A stretch of 64,000 bases of DNA from Pseudorhizobium endolithicum (GCF_902153245.2 NZ_CABFWF030000012.1:64501-128500); one strand, 5' to 3'; counted from the first letter of the stretch, positions 35,316 through 44,892 are shown. Made by a program: numbers and translations. The notes: generated by a model not told the origin, from the letters alone.

Positions 35316-35734
35316 TCAGACTGTCCTGAACACGACGATCGCGTAGAGGACGCTGAGGGCAAGAGCCCACCACAGGCTGAGGTCGAACAGTCCCAGCCAT
35401 GCGAGATGGATGAAGGCCGAGCCGAGCAGCGATATGAACAGCCGGTCGCCACGGGTCGTTTCGAAGCGCAGAATACCGATACGGGGATGTCCGCCGGGCC
35501 GCGCATATTCCCACACCGCCATGAGGGCGAGGAGGGCGAAAATCGTCAGGAAGAACATTGCCGTGGGAAAGGACCAAGCCATCCAGCCTCCCGGCACGAG
35601 CGGCGCGAACCAGTCCCGCTCTCCGTCTTCCACCGGGAGGGACAAGGCCATCCAGAGAGCCGCCGCACAGTAGAGGAGAAGGACGACCCCGAGGGCGATC
35701 GGCCAGCGTCGGTTCGAGGCGGATGCTGCAGCCA

Positions 35735-35738
<4 letters not shown>
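35316..35738 (-). CDS. glpU: GlpU, small membrane protein of the glycerol operon
   Basis: 140-aa integral membrane protein with about four helices (VVLLLYCAAALWMALSL; AMFFLTIFALLALMAVW; LISLLGSAFIHLAWLGLF region; WWALALSVLYAIVVF). It matches the DUF2160-type protein encoded at this position in rhizobial glp operons. Its role in transport is not known. Two adjacent ATGs (35738 and 35735) follow GGGGAGGG; the second has better spacing. It overlaps the glpQ stop. Confidence 0.85.
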
Positions 35739-36550
<812 letters not shown>

Positions 36551-36560
36551 GGCCTCTCTC

Positions 36561-37427
36561 CTATCGCTGCGTGTCGTGGCTGGTCATGACGGTATAGAAG
36601 ACCCATGACAGTAGCAGGATGATCAGGAAGTAGATGATCGACATGGCCGCGGCCGGGCCGAGGTCGAACTGGCCGACGGCCATCTTCACGAGGTCGATCG
36701 ACAGGAACGTCGTCGAATTGCCCGGCCCGCCGCCGGTCACGACGAAGGGTTCGGTATAGATCATGAAGCTGTCCATGAAGCGCAAAAGCACGGCGATCAG
36801 CAGGACCCGCTTCATCTTCGGAAGCTGGATGTAGCGGAAGACGGACCAGCGTGACGCGCCATCGATCTTGGCTGCCTGGTAATAGGCGTCCGGGATGGAG
36901 ACCAGGCCGGCATAGCAGAGCAGCACGACAAGGCTCGTCCAGTGCCAGACGTCCATGATGATTACGGTGGCCCAGGCATCCACCGGATCCTGCGTGTAGT
37001 TGTAGTCGACGCCCAGCACGCGCAGGTAATGGCCGAGAAAGCCGATATCGACGCGCCCGAAGACCTGCCAGATGGTGCCGACGACGTTCCAGGGAATGAG
37101 CAGCGGCAATGCCATGAGCACGAGGCATACCGGTACGCCGATCCCGTGCTTCGGCATGTTCAGCGCTATGAAGATGCCGAGCGGAATCTGGATGGCCAGG
37201 ACCACGAAGGAGAAGATCAGGTTGCGACCGAGAGCATCCCAGAAGCGGCCGGAATGCAGGATGTCGCGGAACCAGTCGGTGCCGGCCCAGAAGAACTCGT
37301 TGTTGCCGAAGGTATCCTGCACCGAATAGTTCACGACCGTCATCAACGGCACGATGGCCGAGAAGGCGACGAGAAGCAGTACCGGCAGCACCAGGAACCA
37401 GGCTTTGTTGTTCCACGGCTTGTCCAT
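36561..37427 (-). CDS. glpP: GlpP, glycerol ABC transporter permease
   Basis: 288-aa MalF-type permease with six helices. The EAA loop reads SIPDAYYQAAKIDGASRWSV, and the TGGGPGNSTTFLSID motif follows in the segment before the last helix. ATG 37427 (MDKPWNNKAWF) has GGGAGG 7 bases upstream and lies 2 bases after the glpT stop. It forms the membrane channel with GlpQ. Confidence 0.9.
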   Translation of the reverse strand: MDKPWNNKAWFLVLPVLLLVAFSAIVPLMTVVNYSVQDTFGNNEFFWAGTDWFRDILHSGRFWDALGRNLIFSFVVLAIQIPLGIFIALNMPKHGIGVPVCLVLMALPLLIPWNVVGTIWQVFGRVDIGFLGHYLRVLGVDYNYTQDPVDAWATVIIMDVWHWTSLVVLLCYAGLVSIPDAYYQAAKIDGASRWSVFRYIQLPKMKRVLLIAVLLRFMDSFMIYTEPFVVTGGGPGNSTTFLSIDLVKMAVGQFDLGPAAAMSIIYFLIILLLSWVFYTVMTSHDTQR

Positions 37428-37429
37428 GG

Positions 37430-38500
37430 TCAGCCTCCCGCCTCTACACGCCAGGAGTCGGCGTAGATGTTGATCCCGTGCGGCTCGAAGACGACCCGCG
37501 GATCCGCAGGAATTTCCTGATCTTCGGAGATGATGGCGGCGAGCGGCACGCCTTCGAACAGGGCGCGGACGATCTTCTGTCGCCCGACGTCCTCCACCTT
37601 GGTGACCTGTATGGGCAAGCCTTCCCTGCCGATGCGGACGTATTCCGGACGGATGCCAAGTTCCACCCTTGCTTCCGGTACCACGGTGGGGCCGGAGGAG
37701 AGCGGGATAGTCTGCCTTCCCACCGTTGCGGAGGCTCCCGACAGTTCCGCCGGCAGCAGGTTCATGCCCGGTGATCCGATGAAATATCCTACGAACGTAT
37801 GGCGGGGCTTTTCGAAAAGCTCGACCGGTGTGCCTATCTGCACGATCTCGCCCTCGTACATCACCACCACCTTTTCGGCGAAGGTCAGCGCTTCCGTCTG
37901 ATCGTGGGTCACATAGACCATCGTGTGGCCGAACGTCTGATGCAGACGCTTCAACTGCGAACGCAGTATCCACTTCATATGGGGGTCGATGACCGTCAGC
38001 GGTTCGTCAAACAGGATGGCATTGACATCGCTGCGCACGAGGCCGCGGCCAAGCGAGATCTTCTGCTTCTGGTCCGCCGTCAGGCCGCGTGCCTTGCGGT
38101 CGGCCCAATCCACCAGGTCAATCATCGCAAGCGTCTCGCGTACCCGGCGATCGACCTCTGCTTCGGGCACCTTGCGGTTCCGCAGCGGGAAGGCGAGGTT
38201 GTCGTACACCGTCATGGTGTCGTAGATCACGGGGAACTGGAAAACCTGCGCTATGTTCCGGCTTTCGGTGGGAAGGCGGGTGACGTCGCGGCCGTCGAAC
38301 AGGATTCGCCCCTCGGAGGGCGTCAGCAGGCCGGAGATGATGTTGAGCAAGGTGGTCTTGCCACAGCCGGACGGGCCGAGAAGGGCATAGGCTCCGCCGT
38401 CCTCCCACTGGTGGTGGACTTCCTTCAGCGCGTAATCCTTTTCTGCGGAAGGTTTGGGCCCGTAAGCGTGCCGGATATGGTCGAGGGTAATCCGCGCCAT
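37430..38500 (-). CDS. glpT: GlpT, glycerol ABC transporter ATPase with degenerate signature motif
   Basis: 356-aa MalK-type ATPase with a C-terminal TOBE-like domain. Walker A is GPSGCGKT (42-49), Walker B is ILFDEP with D165 and E166, and the switch histidine H199 is present in VYVTHDQTEAL. The ABC signature, however, reads LTADQ at 140-144 instead of LSGGQ. Its partner GlpS has the opposite defect, so the two probably form a dimer with one consensus and one degenerate ATP site. Name as in rhizobial glp operons; it is not the glycerol-3-phosphate antiporter. Confidence 0.9.
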   Translation of the reverse strand: MARITLDHIRHAYGPKPSAEKDYALKEVHHQWEDGGAYALLGPSGCGKTTLLNIISGLLTPSEGRILFDGRDVTRLPTESRNIAQVFQFPVIYDTMTVYDNLAFPLRNRKVPEAEVDRRVRETLAMIDLVDWADRKARGLTADQKQKISLGRGLVRSDVNAILFDEPLTVIDPHMKWILRSQLKRLHQTFGHTMVYVTHDQTEALTFAEKVVVMYEGEIVQIGTPVELFEKPRHTFVGYFIGSPGMNLLPAELSGASATVGRQTIPLSSGPTVVPEARVELGIRPEYVRIGREGLPIQVTKVEDVGRQKIVRALFEGVPLAAIISEDQEIPADPRVVFEPHGINIYADSWRVEAGG

Positions 38501-38502
38501 CG

Positions 38503-39582
38503 CTACACGTCCTCCCGGGCATTGCTGAGAGCCCTGCCGTCCGTTCCGAAAGCCATGACATGGCGGCTGTCGAGGAAGATCTCGATCTCCCGGTCCGGCG
38601 CGATCTCGTGGACGCCGTGCTCCAGCATGACCCAGCGATTTCCGAGGAAGTCCACATGGACGAAGCTTTCCGAGCCGCCGATTTCGGAGACCAGCGTGGT
38701 GACCGGCAGGCGCGTTGCGGTATCGGTAGGCGGGCGCAGGGACAGGTGGTGGGGCTGGAAGGCGATCGTCAGCGGCCCGTCCGGGACGGCCGACAAGTGT
38801 GGCGGCAGGGCGATCACCTCGCCTCCCCGGGTCACCAATCCCGCTTCCGACTTCCCCACTTCGATCGTGTTGAGAGGAGGATCGGCAAAGGTCCTTGCCG
38901 TCAGAAGATCCGCCGGGCGGCGATAGACGTCGATGGTCCGTCCGAACTGCGTGATCCTTCCCTGGCTGAGGGTGGCGGTGTTGCCGCCCAGCAGCAGCGC
39001 CTCCGTCGGCTCGGTCGTCGCGTAGACGAAGATGGTCCCCGACTCGGCGAAGATCTTCGGAAGCTCCAGGCGCAGTTCCTCGCGCAGCTTGTAGTCGAGG
39101 TTGGCGAGAGGCTCGTCGAGCAGGACCAGGCTGGCATTCTTGACCAAGGCCCGCGCAAGCGCCGTCCGCTGCTGCTGCCCACCCGAGAGGTTCAACGGGG
39201 TCCGGTCCAGATAGGGTGTGAGCTTCAGCAGGTCGGCGGCGCGCCGCACCTCGCGGTCGATCGCAGCCTTGTCCCTTCCGGCAATACGCATCGGGGAGGC
39301 GATGTTCTCGTAGACGGTCATCGCCGGATAGTTGATGAACTGCTGATAGACCATGGCGACGTTGCGATCCTGTACGCGAACGCCCGTCACATCTTTGCCG
39401 TCGAAATGGATGGAGCCGCCGGTCGGCCTGTCGAGGCCTGCCATCAGGCGCATGAGCGACGTCTTACCGGAAAGCGTCGGTCCCAAGAGGACGTTCAACG
39501 TTCCCCGTTCAAGTGCAAGGTTGGTCGGATGAACATGATGTTCACCAGCCACCACTTTTTCGACGTTTCGCAGTTCCAGCAT
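38503..39582 (-). CDS. glpS: GlpS, glycerol ABC transporter ATPase lacking the switch histidine
   Basis: 359-aa MalK-type ATPase. Walker A GPTLSGKT (34-41), an intact LSGGQ signature (132-136) and Walker B VLLDEP (D156, E157) are present. The H-loop that should read VTHDQ is ATTEP, with T190 in place of the switch histidine. ATG 39582 (MLELRNVEKV) is the start of homology; the long open stretch upstream of it is not coding. It is 2 bases from glpT and 41 bases from glpD. Together GlpS and GlpT energise GlpP-GlpQ. Confidence 0.9.
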   Translation of the reverse strand: MLELRNVEKVVAGEHHVHPTNLALERGTLNVLLGPTLSGKTSLMRLMAGLDRPTGGSIHFDGKDVTGVRVQDRNVAMVYQQFINYPAMTVYENIASPMRIAGRDKAAIDREVRRAADLLKLTPYLDRTPLNLSGGQQQRTALARALVKNASLVLLDEPLANLDYKLREELRLELPKIFAESGTIFVYATTEPTEALLLGGNTATLSQGRITQFGRTIDVYRRPADLLTARTFADPPLNTIEVGKSEAGLVTRGGEVIALPPHLSAVPDGPLTIAFQPHHLSLRPPTDTATRLPVTTLVSEIGGSESFVHVDFLGNRWVMLEHGVHEIAPDREIEIFLDSRHVMAFGTDGRALSNAREDV

Positions 39583-39623
39583 TACGGTTCCCGGGCCTCC
39601 TCCTCCGCGGGGACCACATGCGG

Positions 39624-41138
39624 CTAGCCGACGGATGCCGCCGGCACAGCAGCCATGTATTCCTCCAATGCATTCACCTGTTCTGCGGAAAGGCGCAGAC
39701 CCTGCTTGGTCCTGCGCCATAATACATCTTCGGCTCGGTCCGCCCATTCGTGGACCATCAGCCAATCTACCTCGATGCCGTAGAGATCACCCCCGAAATG
39801 TTGCCCGAGGTCATTTCCGGATCGCGCCTGGCCAAGCAGATCGAAAGCTGCCGTTCCATACGCCCGGACGAGGCGCTCGGCATGGGGTCGGTCAAGGAAG
39901 GGATAGGCCGACGAAAGCCGGCGAACCTGTTCCTCGTAGCCCTGGACGGGAAAATCCCCGCCAGGCAGGCGGCTTCCGGCTGTCCACGCAGCACCTATGG
40001 CGCCGATCCGCTCACCGATCTTCTCCAGGGCATGCTCCGCAAGCCTGCGATAGGTGGTCAGCTTGCCGCCGAAAACGTTGAGGAGCGGGGCACCTTCGAT
40101 ATCTTCGACCTTCAGGACGTAGTCCCTGGTCGCCTCTTGGGCCTTCGATGCGCCGTCGTCGTAGAGGGGCCGGACGGCGGAATAGGTCCATACGATATCC
40201 TGCCGTGTCACGGGTGCGGCAAAATACTCGCTCGCCGCGGCGCACAGATAATCGATCTCGTCGGGACTTATTCCGACGTCCGCCGGATCGCCGTGGAAAT
40301 CGCGGTCGGTGGTGCCGATCAGCGTGTAGTCCTTTTCGTAAGGGATGGCGAAGATGATGCGGTTGTCGGGATTCTGGAAGAAATAGGCGCGTGGATCGGC
40401 GAACTTCTTCTTCACCACGATGTGGCTGCCCTGCACAAGCCTCACATTCCGGCGGTCGCCGTATCCGAGCACGCCGGCCAACACCTGATCAACCCAAGGA
40501 CCTGCAGCATTGACAAGCATGCGTGCCGTCAGCGTGCGCCGCGTGCCGGTATTGCCATTCTCCACCGTGATGACCCAGGCGCCGTTCTCCTGCCGCGCCG
40601 AGACGACTTTCGTGCGGGCGAGGATCAGCGCGCCGCGATCTGCCGCATCCCGCGCGTTGAGGACGACGAGGCGGGCATCGTCGACCCAGCCGTCGGAGTA
40701 TTCGAACGCCTTCGTGAAGAGCGGCTTCAGCGGCCTGCCCGCCGGATCGCGCCTCATGTCGAGGCTCCTGGTCGCGGGAAGCAGCTTGCGGCCGCCAAGG
40801 TGATCGTAGAGGAAGAGGCCGAGGCGGATCAGCCAGGCGGGACGCACTCCGCCCTTGTGAAAAGGCAGGACGAAGCGCATCGGCCAGATGATGTGCGGCG
40901 CCATCGCCCACAGAACCTCGCGCTCCATCAGCGCTTCCCGGACAAGGCGGAACTCGTAGTATTCGAGGTAACGGAGGCCCCCGTGAATCAGCTTGGTGGA
41001 ACCGGAGGAGGTGCCGGAGCCGAAATCCTTCATCTCTGCAAGCGCGACCTTGTAGCCCCGGCCGGCGGCGTCACGGGCAATCCCGCATCCGTTGATGCCG
41101 CCGCCAATCACGAAGATGTCGAACTCCGGGTCAGTCAC
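39624..41138 (-). CDS. glpD: GlpD, FAD-dependent glycerol-3-phosphate dehydrogenase
   Basis: Oxidises glycerol-3-phosphate to dihydroxyacetone phosphate and passes electrons to ubiquinone at the inner membrane. 504 aa, the family length. The FAD-binding motif DIFVIGGGINGCGIARDAAG is at the N-terminus, then GTSSGSTKLIHGGLRYLE and the VNAAGPWVDQV segment. It is the first structural gene after glpR, with a probable operator in the 102-base gap. A glycerol kinase gene (glpK), needed to feed this enzyme, is not in the window. Confidence 0.95.
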   Translation of the reverse strand: MTDPEFDIFVIGGGINGCGIARDAAGRGYKVALAEMKDFGSGTSSGSTKLIHGGLRYLEYYEFRLVREALMEREVLWAMAPHIIWPMRFVLPFHKGGVRPAWLIRLGLFLYDHLGGRKLLPATRSLDMRRDPAGRPLKPLFTKAFEYSDGWVDDARLVVLNARDAADRGALILARTKVVSARQENGAWVITVENGNTGTRRTLTARMLVNAAGPWVDQVLAGVLGYGDRRNVRLVQGSHIVVKKKFADPRAYFFQNPDNRIIFAIPYEKDYTLIGTTDRDFHGDPADVGISPDEIDYLCAAASEYFAAPVTRQDIVWTYSAVRPLYDDGASKAQEATRDYVLKVEDIEGAPLLNVFGGKLTTYRRLAEHALEKIGERIGAIGAAWTAGSRLPGGDFPVQGYEEQVRRLSSAYPFLDRPHAERLVRAYGTAAFDLLGQARSGNDLGQHFGGDLYGIEVDWLMVHEWADRAEDVLWRRTKQGLRLSAEQVNALEEYMAAVPAASVG

Positions 41139-41195
41139 ATGCGGTTCCAGTATTTCGGGTATTTTCTGATATGGGCTTGGATCGAAAGTCTCTCC

Positions 41196-41209
41196 ACTTC
41201 ATATGAAGT
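41196..41209. promoter_or_regulatory. Likely GlpR operator upstream of glpD
   Basis: ACTTCATATGAAGT is a perfect 14-bp palindrome in the gap between glpR and glpD, with nearby half-site-like sequences TCGAATGTCAAATGAAAC. Its position fits repression of glpDSTPQUV by GlpR. Inference from symmetry and place only. Confidence 0.5.
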
Positions 41210-41240
41210 TCAATCGAATGTCAAATGAAACGTCTCCCCA

Positions 41241-42011
41241 CTAGTTCACCGCATTCGTCTCGATGAGGTCGACACCGTTCTCGTGGCAGAGGCGACGCAG
41301 CGAGGGAATTGGGCAGCTGTCGGTAATGAACGTCTTCACCTGAGTGATCTGGCCGATGCGCACCGGAGCCGTCCGTTCGAATTTGGTTGAATCGGCAACC
41401 AGGATAACGTGGCGGGCGTTGGCGATGATCGCCTGGGCGACTTTCACCTCGCGGAAATCGAAATCGAGCAGCGCACCGTCCGCATCGATGGCGGAGGCGC
41501 CGATGACGGCGAAATCGACCTTGAACTGACGAATGAAATCGACGGCCGCCTCGCCGACGATGCCGCCGTCGGAACCTCGCACGACGCCGCCCGCAATGAT
41601 CACTTCAATGGATGGGAGTATCCGCAAGCGGTTGGCGACATTGATGTTGTTCGTGATGACCATCATCTCCTGATGGTCGGTCAGCGCTTCGCCCACGGCC
41701 TCTGTGGTCGTCCCAATATTGATGAACAGGGAGGCGTTGTTCGGGATGAGCCCGGCCGCCGCCAGACCGATCGCCTGCTTCTCCTGGGCGGCGATCTTCC
41801 GGCGAGCCTCGTACTGCATGTTTTCGGTGGAGCTTGGAAAGGTGGCTCCGCCGTGGATGCGGTTGAGGAGCTGCTGATCGCACAGATCGTTCAGGTCCTT
41901 GCGGATCGTTTGCGGCGACACGGAGAAGCGTGCCGAAAGGTCTTCCACGAGGATGCGGCCCTGAACTTTCGCAAGTTCGACGATTTCCGCCTGCCTGGGA
42001 GTGAGGAACAT
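41241..42011 (-). CDS. glpR: GlpR, DeoR-family repressor of glycerol genes
   Basis: 256-aa DeoR-type repressor. The N-terminal helix-turn-helix reads VEDLSARFSVSPQTIRKDLN with LLNRIHGGAT after it. The C-terminal phosphosugar-sensing domain has INIGTTTEAVGEAL, NNINVANRL, IAGGVVR and the ILVADSTKF motif. ATG 42011 (MFLTPRQAEI) has AAAGG 8 bases upstream. It lies just upstream of glpD in the same direction. Glycerol-3-phosphate is the likely inducer, by analogy with other GlpR proteins. Confidence 0.9.
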   Translation of the reverse strand: MFLTPRQAEIVELAKVQGRILVEDLSARFSVSPQTIRKDLNDLCDQQLLNRIHGGATFPSSTENMQYEARRKIAAQEKQAIGLAAAGLIPNNASLFINIGTTTEAVGEALTDHQEMMVITNNINVANRLRILPSIEVIIAGGVVRGSDGGIVGEAAVDFIRQFKVDFAVIGASAIDADGALLDFDFREVKVAQAIIANARHVILVADSTKFERTAPVRIGQITQVKTFITDSCPIPSLRRLCHENGVDLIETNAVN

Positions 42012-42107
42012 GAAGTAGCCTTTCGTTTGGCTTCGCAACGAAAGGCCGCATCATGAACGAGATCGAAAGTGAAAGCCAGCGCCTGAACCGGCGCCGGCAT
42101 GGTGGTT

Positions 42108-42293
42108 CTAATGCTGCTTGTCCCCGGCGCTTTGGCCGTCAGCGCTACGGGAACGCTCTTCGAAGCGATCCGGGCCTTTGGCAAGGTCCGATCCTTTCTG
42201 ATGCTCGACCCGCTGTTCTTCCTTCGCGGCGCTTTCCTCGAGGCCGCGAGCGGATTGCTTGCCAGCCCCGGTCGGTGCTCGTTCGGTACCCAT
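42108..42293 (-). CDS. Small hydrophilic protein (61 aa), hypothetical
   Basis: Not recognised. A 61-aa, very hydrophilic open frame rich in Glu, Lys, Arg, Ser and Gln (starts MGTERAPTGAGKQSARG, ends SADGQSAGDKQH), with no predicted hydrophobic segment, so probably disordered. The main support is a strong GGAGGAG three bases before ATG 42293, and the fact that it fills the only gap of more than 300 bases in the window (42012-42422). It would be divergent from the DUF4112 gene. A chance frame in GC-rich DNA remains possible. Confidence 0.45.
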   Translation of the reverse strand: MGTERAPTGAGKQSARGLEESAAKEEQRVEHQKGSDLAKGPDRFEERSRSADGQSAGDKQH

Positions 42294-42422
42294 TGTCTCC
42301 TCCATGGGATGAATGATGGCAAACGCGCGAACGGTCCGCGTGTTCCGGAGCCGAAGGAACCGCCATTGCTTTCAAGCATTTCAACTCGCTACCGGTGTGG
42401 CCCGCGGAGAGAGTGCCGAGCA

Positions 42423-42899
42423 ATGGTCGAGAATGAAGCAAGCTGGAAAGCAGGAACGGATTTCGGTCGCGAACGAGCCCATCTGTTCAGGCGTCTGCGT
42501 CGCCTGAACAACCTGGCCCGTTTCCTGGACACGGCTTTACGCGTTCCCGGCACGAGCACCCGCCTAGGCGCGGATTCCCTGATCGGGCTGTTGCCTATCG
42601 TCGGCGACGCCAGCGGCGCCATCGTCGGACTCGCCATCGTCAACGAAGGACGCAGGCTCGGCCTGCCGTCGGAGAAACTGGCGCGCATGCTGACGAACAT
42701 TGCCGTGGATGCGGTTGTCGGCGCCGTTCCGTTGCTCGGAGATGCCTTCGACATCTATTTCAAGGCGCACCGACGCAATATCGGCATCATCCTCGAGCAC
42801 TTTGGGGTCGATGCCACCGATCTGGAAAGTCCCGGCCGCGAGCGGCGGCAGGGACCGTCTTTCGATGCTAGCCCAAGAAGTCGGCGCGGTGGGGCGTGA
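42423..42899 (+). CDS. DUF4112 protein
   Basis: 158-aa protein with the DUF4112 core at about residues 30-130: LARFLDTALRVPGTSTRLGA, then DSLIGLLPIVGDASGAIVGL, RRLGLPSEKLARMLTNIAVD and GAVPLLGDAFDIYFKAHRRN. The two glycine-rich hydrophobic stretches may lie in the membrane. ATG 42423 has GGAGAG upstream; an in-frame ATG at 42309 would add 38 unrelated residues. Function unknown. Its 3' end overlaps the convergent kdgF gene by 32 bases. The stretch from 42012 to 42422 holds only the small opposite-strand frame at 42108-42293. Confidence 0.8.
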   Translation: MVENEASWKAGTDFGRERAHLFRRLRRLNNLARFLDTALRVPGTSTRLGADSLIGLLPIVGDASGAIVGLAIVNEGRRLGLPSEKLARMLTNIAVDAVVGAVPLLGDAFDIYFKAHRRNIGIILEHFGVDATDLESPGRERRQGPSFDASPRSRRGGA

Positions 42900-43206
42900 A
42901 GGAGTCGACGAGACGACCTTCCTCGAGCGCCTTCACGCCGTGGACGACGTTCGACGGGACGATGAAGGCGTCGCCGGCTTCCAGGACATCCACCCTGTCG
43001 CCGACCGTCACCTCGAAGCGTCCTGCCGCCACGTAGCTTGCCTGAACGTGAGGATGGGAGTGGGGAGCGCCTATTCCGCCCTTCTCGAAGGCGAACTCCA
43101 CCATCATGAGTTCATCGGTATGCAGGAGAACGCGGCGGCGGTTGCCGCTGCCGAGATCGGTCCACTCGCCCTCGCTCTTCCGGCAAAAGATCTTTGCTGC
43201 AGTCAT
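42868..43206 (-). CDS. kdgF: KdgF-like cupin, 4,5-unsaturated uronate hydrolase
   Basis: 112-aa single cupin. The metal site is readable: HSHPHVQASYV gives the histidine cluster plus glutamine (in PHSHPHVQ), and the later histidine is in SNVVHGVKALEEG. KdgF converts delta-4,5-unsaturated galacturonate, released by pectate and alginate lyases, to the linear 5-keto form that KduI then isomerises. It is the last gene of the uronate operon, 24 bases after kduI, which strongly supports the role. Assignment to KdgF rather than a generic cupin rests on size and context. Confidence 0.82.
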   Translation of the reverse strand: MTAAKIFCRKSEGEWTDLGSGNRRRVLLHTDELMMVEFAFEKGGIGAPHSHPHVQASYVAAGRFEVTVGDRVDVLEAGDAFIVPSNVVHGVKALEEGRLVDSFTPHRADFLG

Positions 43207-43230
43207 GTCGAAACCTCGCAGATCAAGCGC

Positions 43231-44079
43231 CTATCGCAGCGTTTCCATGGGGACGGCATCGACGTCGGTGTAGTCGACGTTATCTCCAGCCATGGCCCAG
43301 ATGAAGGCGTAGTTGGCGGTGCCGCATCCGGAGTGGATTGACCAGGGCGGTGAAACGACCGCCTCCTCGTTGGCCATGACAATGTGGCGGGTTTCGGTCG
43401 GTTCACCCATGAAATGAAAGACGCGTGCGGTCTCGGCCAAGTCGAAGTAGAGATATGCCTCCATCCGCCGGTCATGGATATGGCAGGGCATGGTGTTCCA
43501 TACCGAGCCCGGCGCAAGTTGCGTCATCCCCACCACCAATTGGCAGGTCTTGGCGCCTTCCGCATGGATGAACTGGAAGATCGAACGCTCGTTGGAGGTG
43601 GCTTGGCTGCCGAGATCGAGGCGCTTCGCATCGCAGATGCGGATGAGCTTGGTGGGGTATTTCTGGTGCGCCGGGGCACTGAGAAGATAGAACTTCGCCG
43701 GCGCGGATGCGTCGTCGGAGGAGAAGGATACCTTGCTCCCCATGCCGACATAGAGCATGTCCCGGCTATCGAGCGCAAACGTCTCGCCGTCGACCAGGAT
43801 CGAACCCTTGCCGCCGATGTTGACGGCGATCATCTCCCGGCGGTCGAGGAAGTTCGCGGTTCCGGTAGGCTTTATGGCCTCGAGCTCCAGCGCCGATCCC
43901 TGCGGGGTGGCGCCACCCACGACCATGCGGTCATAGTGGGTATAGGTGAGGTTGATACGACCGGGAACGAACAGACCGCCGATATGGAAGTTGGCGCGCA
44001 GTTCGGCGCTACCCATGCGCGCGCCTGCTTCCGGGTCGAAGGCCTGGCGGATGGAATAGTCTGTGTGGCTCGATGTCAT
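43231..44079 (-). CDS. kduI: KduI, 5-keto-4-deoxyuronate isomerase
   Basis: Isomerises 4-deoxy-L-threo-5-hexosulose uronate to 3-deoxy-D-glycero-2,5-hexodiulosonate in pectin breakdown. 282 aa, a bicupin of the normal length. The zinc ligands H-I-H and E appear in PCHIHDRRMEAYLYFD and the fourth in PPWSIHSGCG. ATG 44079 (MTSSHTDYS) is the family start. It lies between the GntR regulator gene and kdgF. The next enzyme, KduD, is not in this window. Confidence 0.94.
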   Translation of the reverse strand: MTSSHTDYSIRQAFDPEAGARMGSAELRANFHIGGLFVPGRINLTYTHYDRMVVGGATPQGSALELEAIKPTGTANFLDRREMIAVNIGGKGSILVDGETFALDSRDMLYVGMGSKVSFSSDDASAPAKFYLLSAPAHQKYPTKLIRICDAKRLDLGSQATSNERSIFQFIHAEGAKTCQLVVGMTQLAPGSVWNTMPCHIHDRRMEAYLYFDLAETARVFHFMGEPTETRHIVMANEEAVVSPPWSIHSGCGTANYAFIWAMAGDNVDYTDVDAVPMETLR

Positions 44080-44113
44080 GACATCCTCGCTCTGGGGGTT
44101 GGGCAAAGGGCGC

Positions 44114-44884
44114 TCAGCGAGCGGCCGTGGATCCGAAGCGGTATTCCGCCTGCTGGTCTGTTAGTCGCTCGCGATAGCGTTGCTGGCTCTCGCTGAGATG
44201 AGCCCGCATCGCCGCACGCGCGGCATCGGCGTCGCCTGCGGAGATCGCCCTCAGGATTGCGAGATGCTCACGTTGCAGCATCACCTGGTATTCCCGGGAG
44301 AGTATGCTCTCCGTCCCCCAGGGAGAGGTGATGTCGCAGGGGATGGCGCGCATGCCGAGTGCGTCGAGAACCTCGACATAGAACGGATTGTTGGTGGCTG
44401 CGGCGATGGCGCGATGAAACATGAAATCGCTGCGGCCGGTGGCCTCGCCGAGGGCCAACAGGCGATCGAACTCGAAGAAGGCCTCGTGGATGGCGGCCTC
44501 CTGGGCGGCGTTCCGCCGGGCGGCGGCGAGGCCGGCGCTTTCGATCTCCAGCCCCATCCGCACCTCGATGACGTTGAGGGCGTGGGAAATCTTCATGCCG
44601 ATTTCCTGGGTGATCGAGGCGAAGGCCATGACGGGGCGTTCGCAGACAAAGACGCCTGCTCCCTGCCGCGATTCCACAAGACCGTCGGCGGCCAGATTGG
44701 CCACAGCTTCCCGGACGACCGTACGGCTGACCCCGAAGGTTTCCGTCAACTGGCTCTCGGTGGGAAGTTTTTCCCCCCCGCGCATTTCACCGGAAATGAT
44801 CTGCGAGCGAAGTGTAGAGGCAACCCTCTCGGATAGCTTCGGCTTTCGCTCGACCTTCAGGGACGCAGGGAGATCCGCCGCCAT
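44114..44884 (-). CDS. GntR-family regulator (FadR/FCD subfamily) of the uronate genes
   Basis: 256-aa repressor. The winged helix at about 15-80 reads LRSQIISGEMRGGEKLPTES then FGVSRTVVREAVANLAADGL. The C-terminal FCD domain binds the effector through a metal site, with histidines in FMFHRAIAAATNN and QREHLAILRA. It is embedded in the uronate operon, 8 bases after dctM and 34 bases before kduI, so it is likely autoregulated. The 35-base inverted repeat at 49322 is the probable binding site. Confidence 0.9.
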   Translation of the reverse strand: MAADLPASLKVERKPKLSERVASTLRSQIISGEMRGGEKLPTESQLTETFGVSRTVVREAVANLAADGLVESRQGAGVFVCERPVMAFASITQEIGMKISHALNVIEVRMGLEIESAGLAAARRNAAQEAAIHEAFFEFDRLLALGEATGRSDFMFHRAIAAATNNPFYVEVLDALGMRAIPCDITSPWGTESILSREYQVMLQREHLAILRAISAGDADAARAAMRAHLSESQQRYRERLTDQQAEYRFGSTAAR

Positions 44885-44892
44885 GTCAGGAC

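Noticed and set aside
39585-39765. Longer GlpS with about 60 extra N-terminal residues
   Set aside because: The added part is glycine/arginine rich, overlaps the end of glpD and has no similarity to ATPases; ATG 39582 matches the family start.
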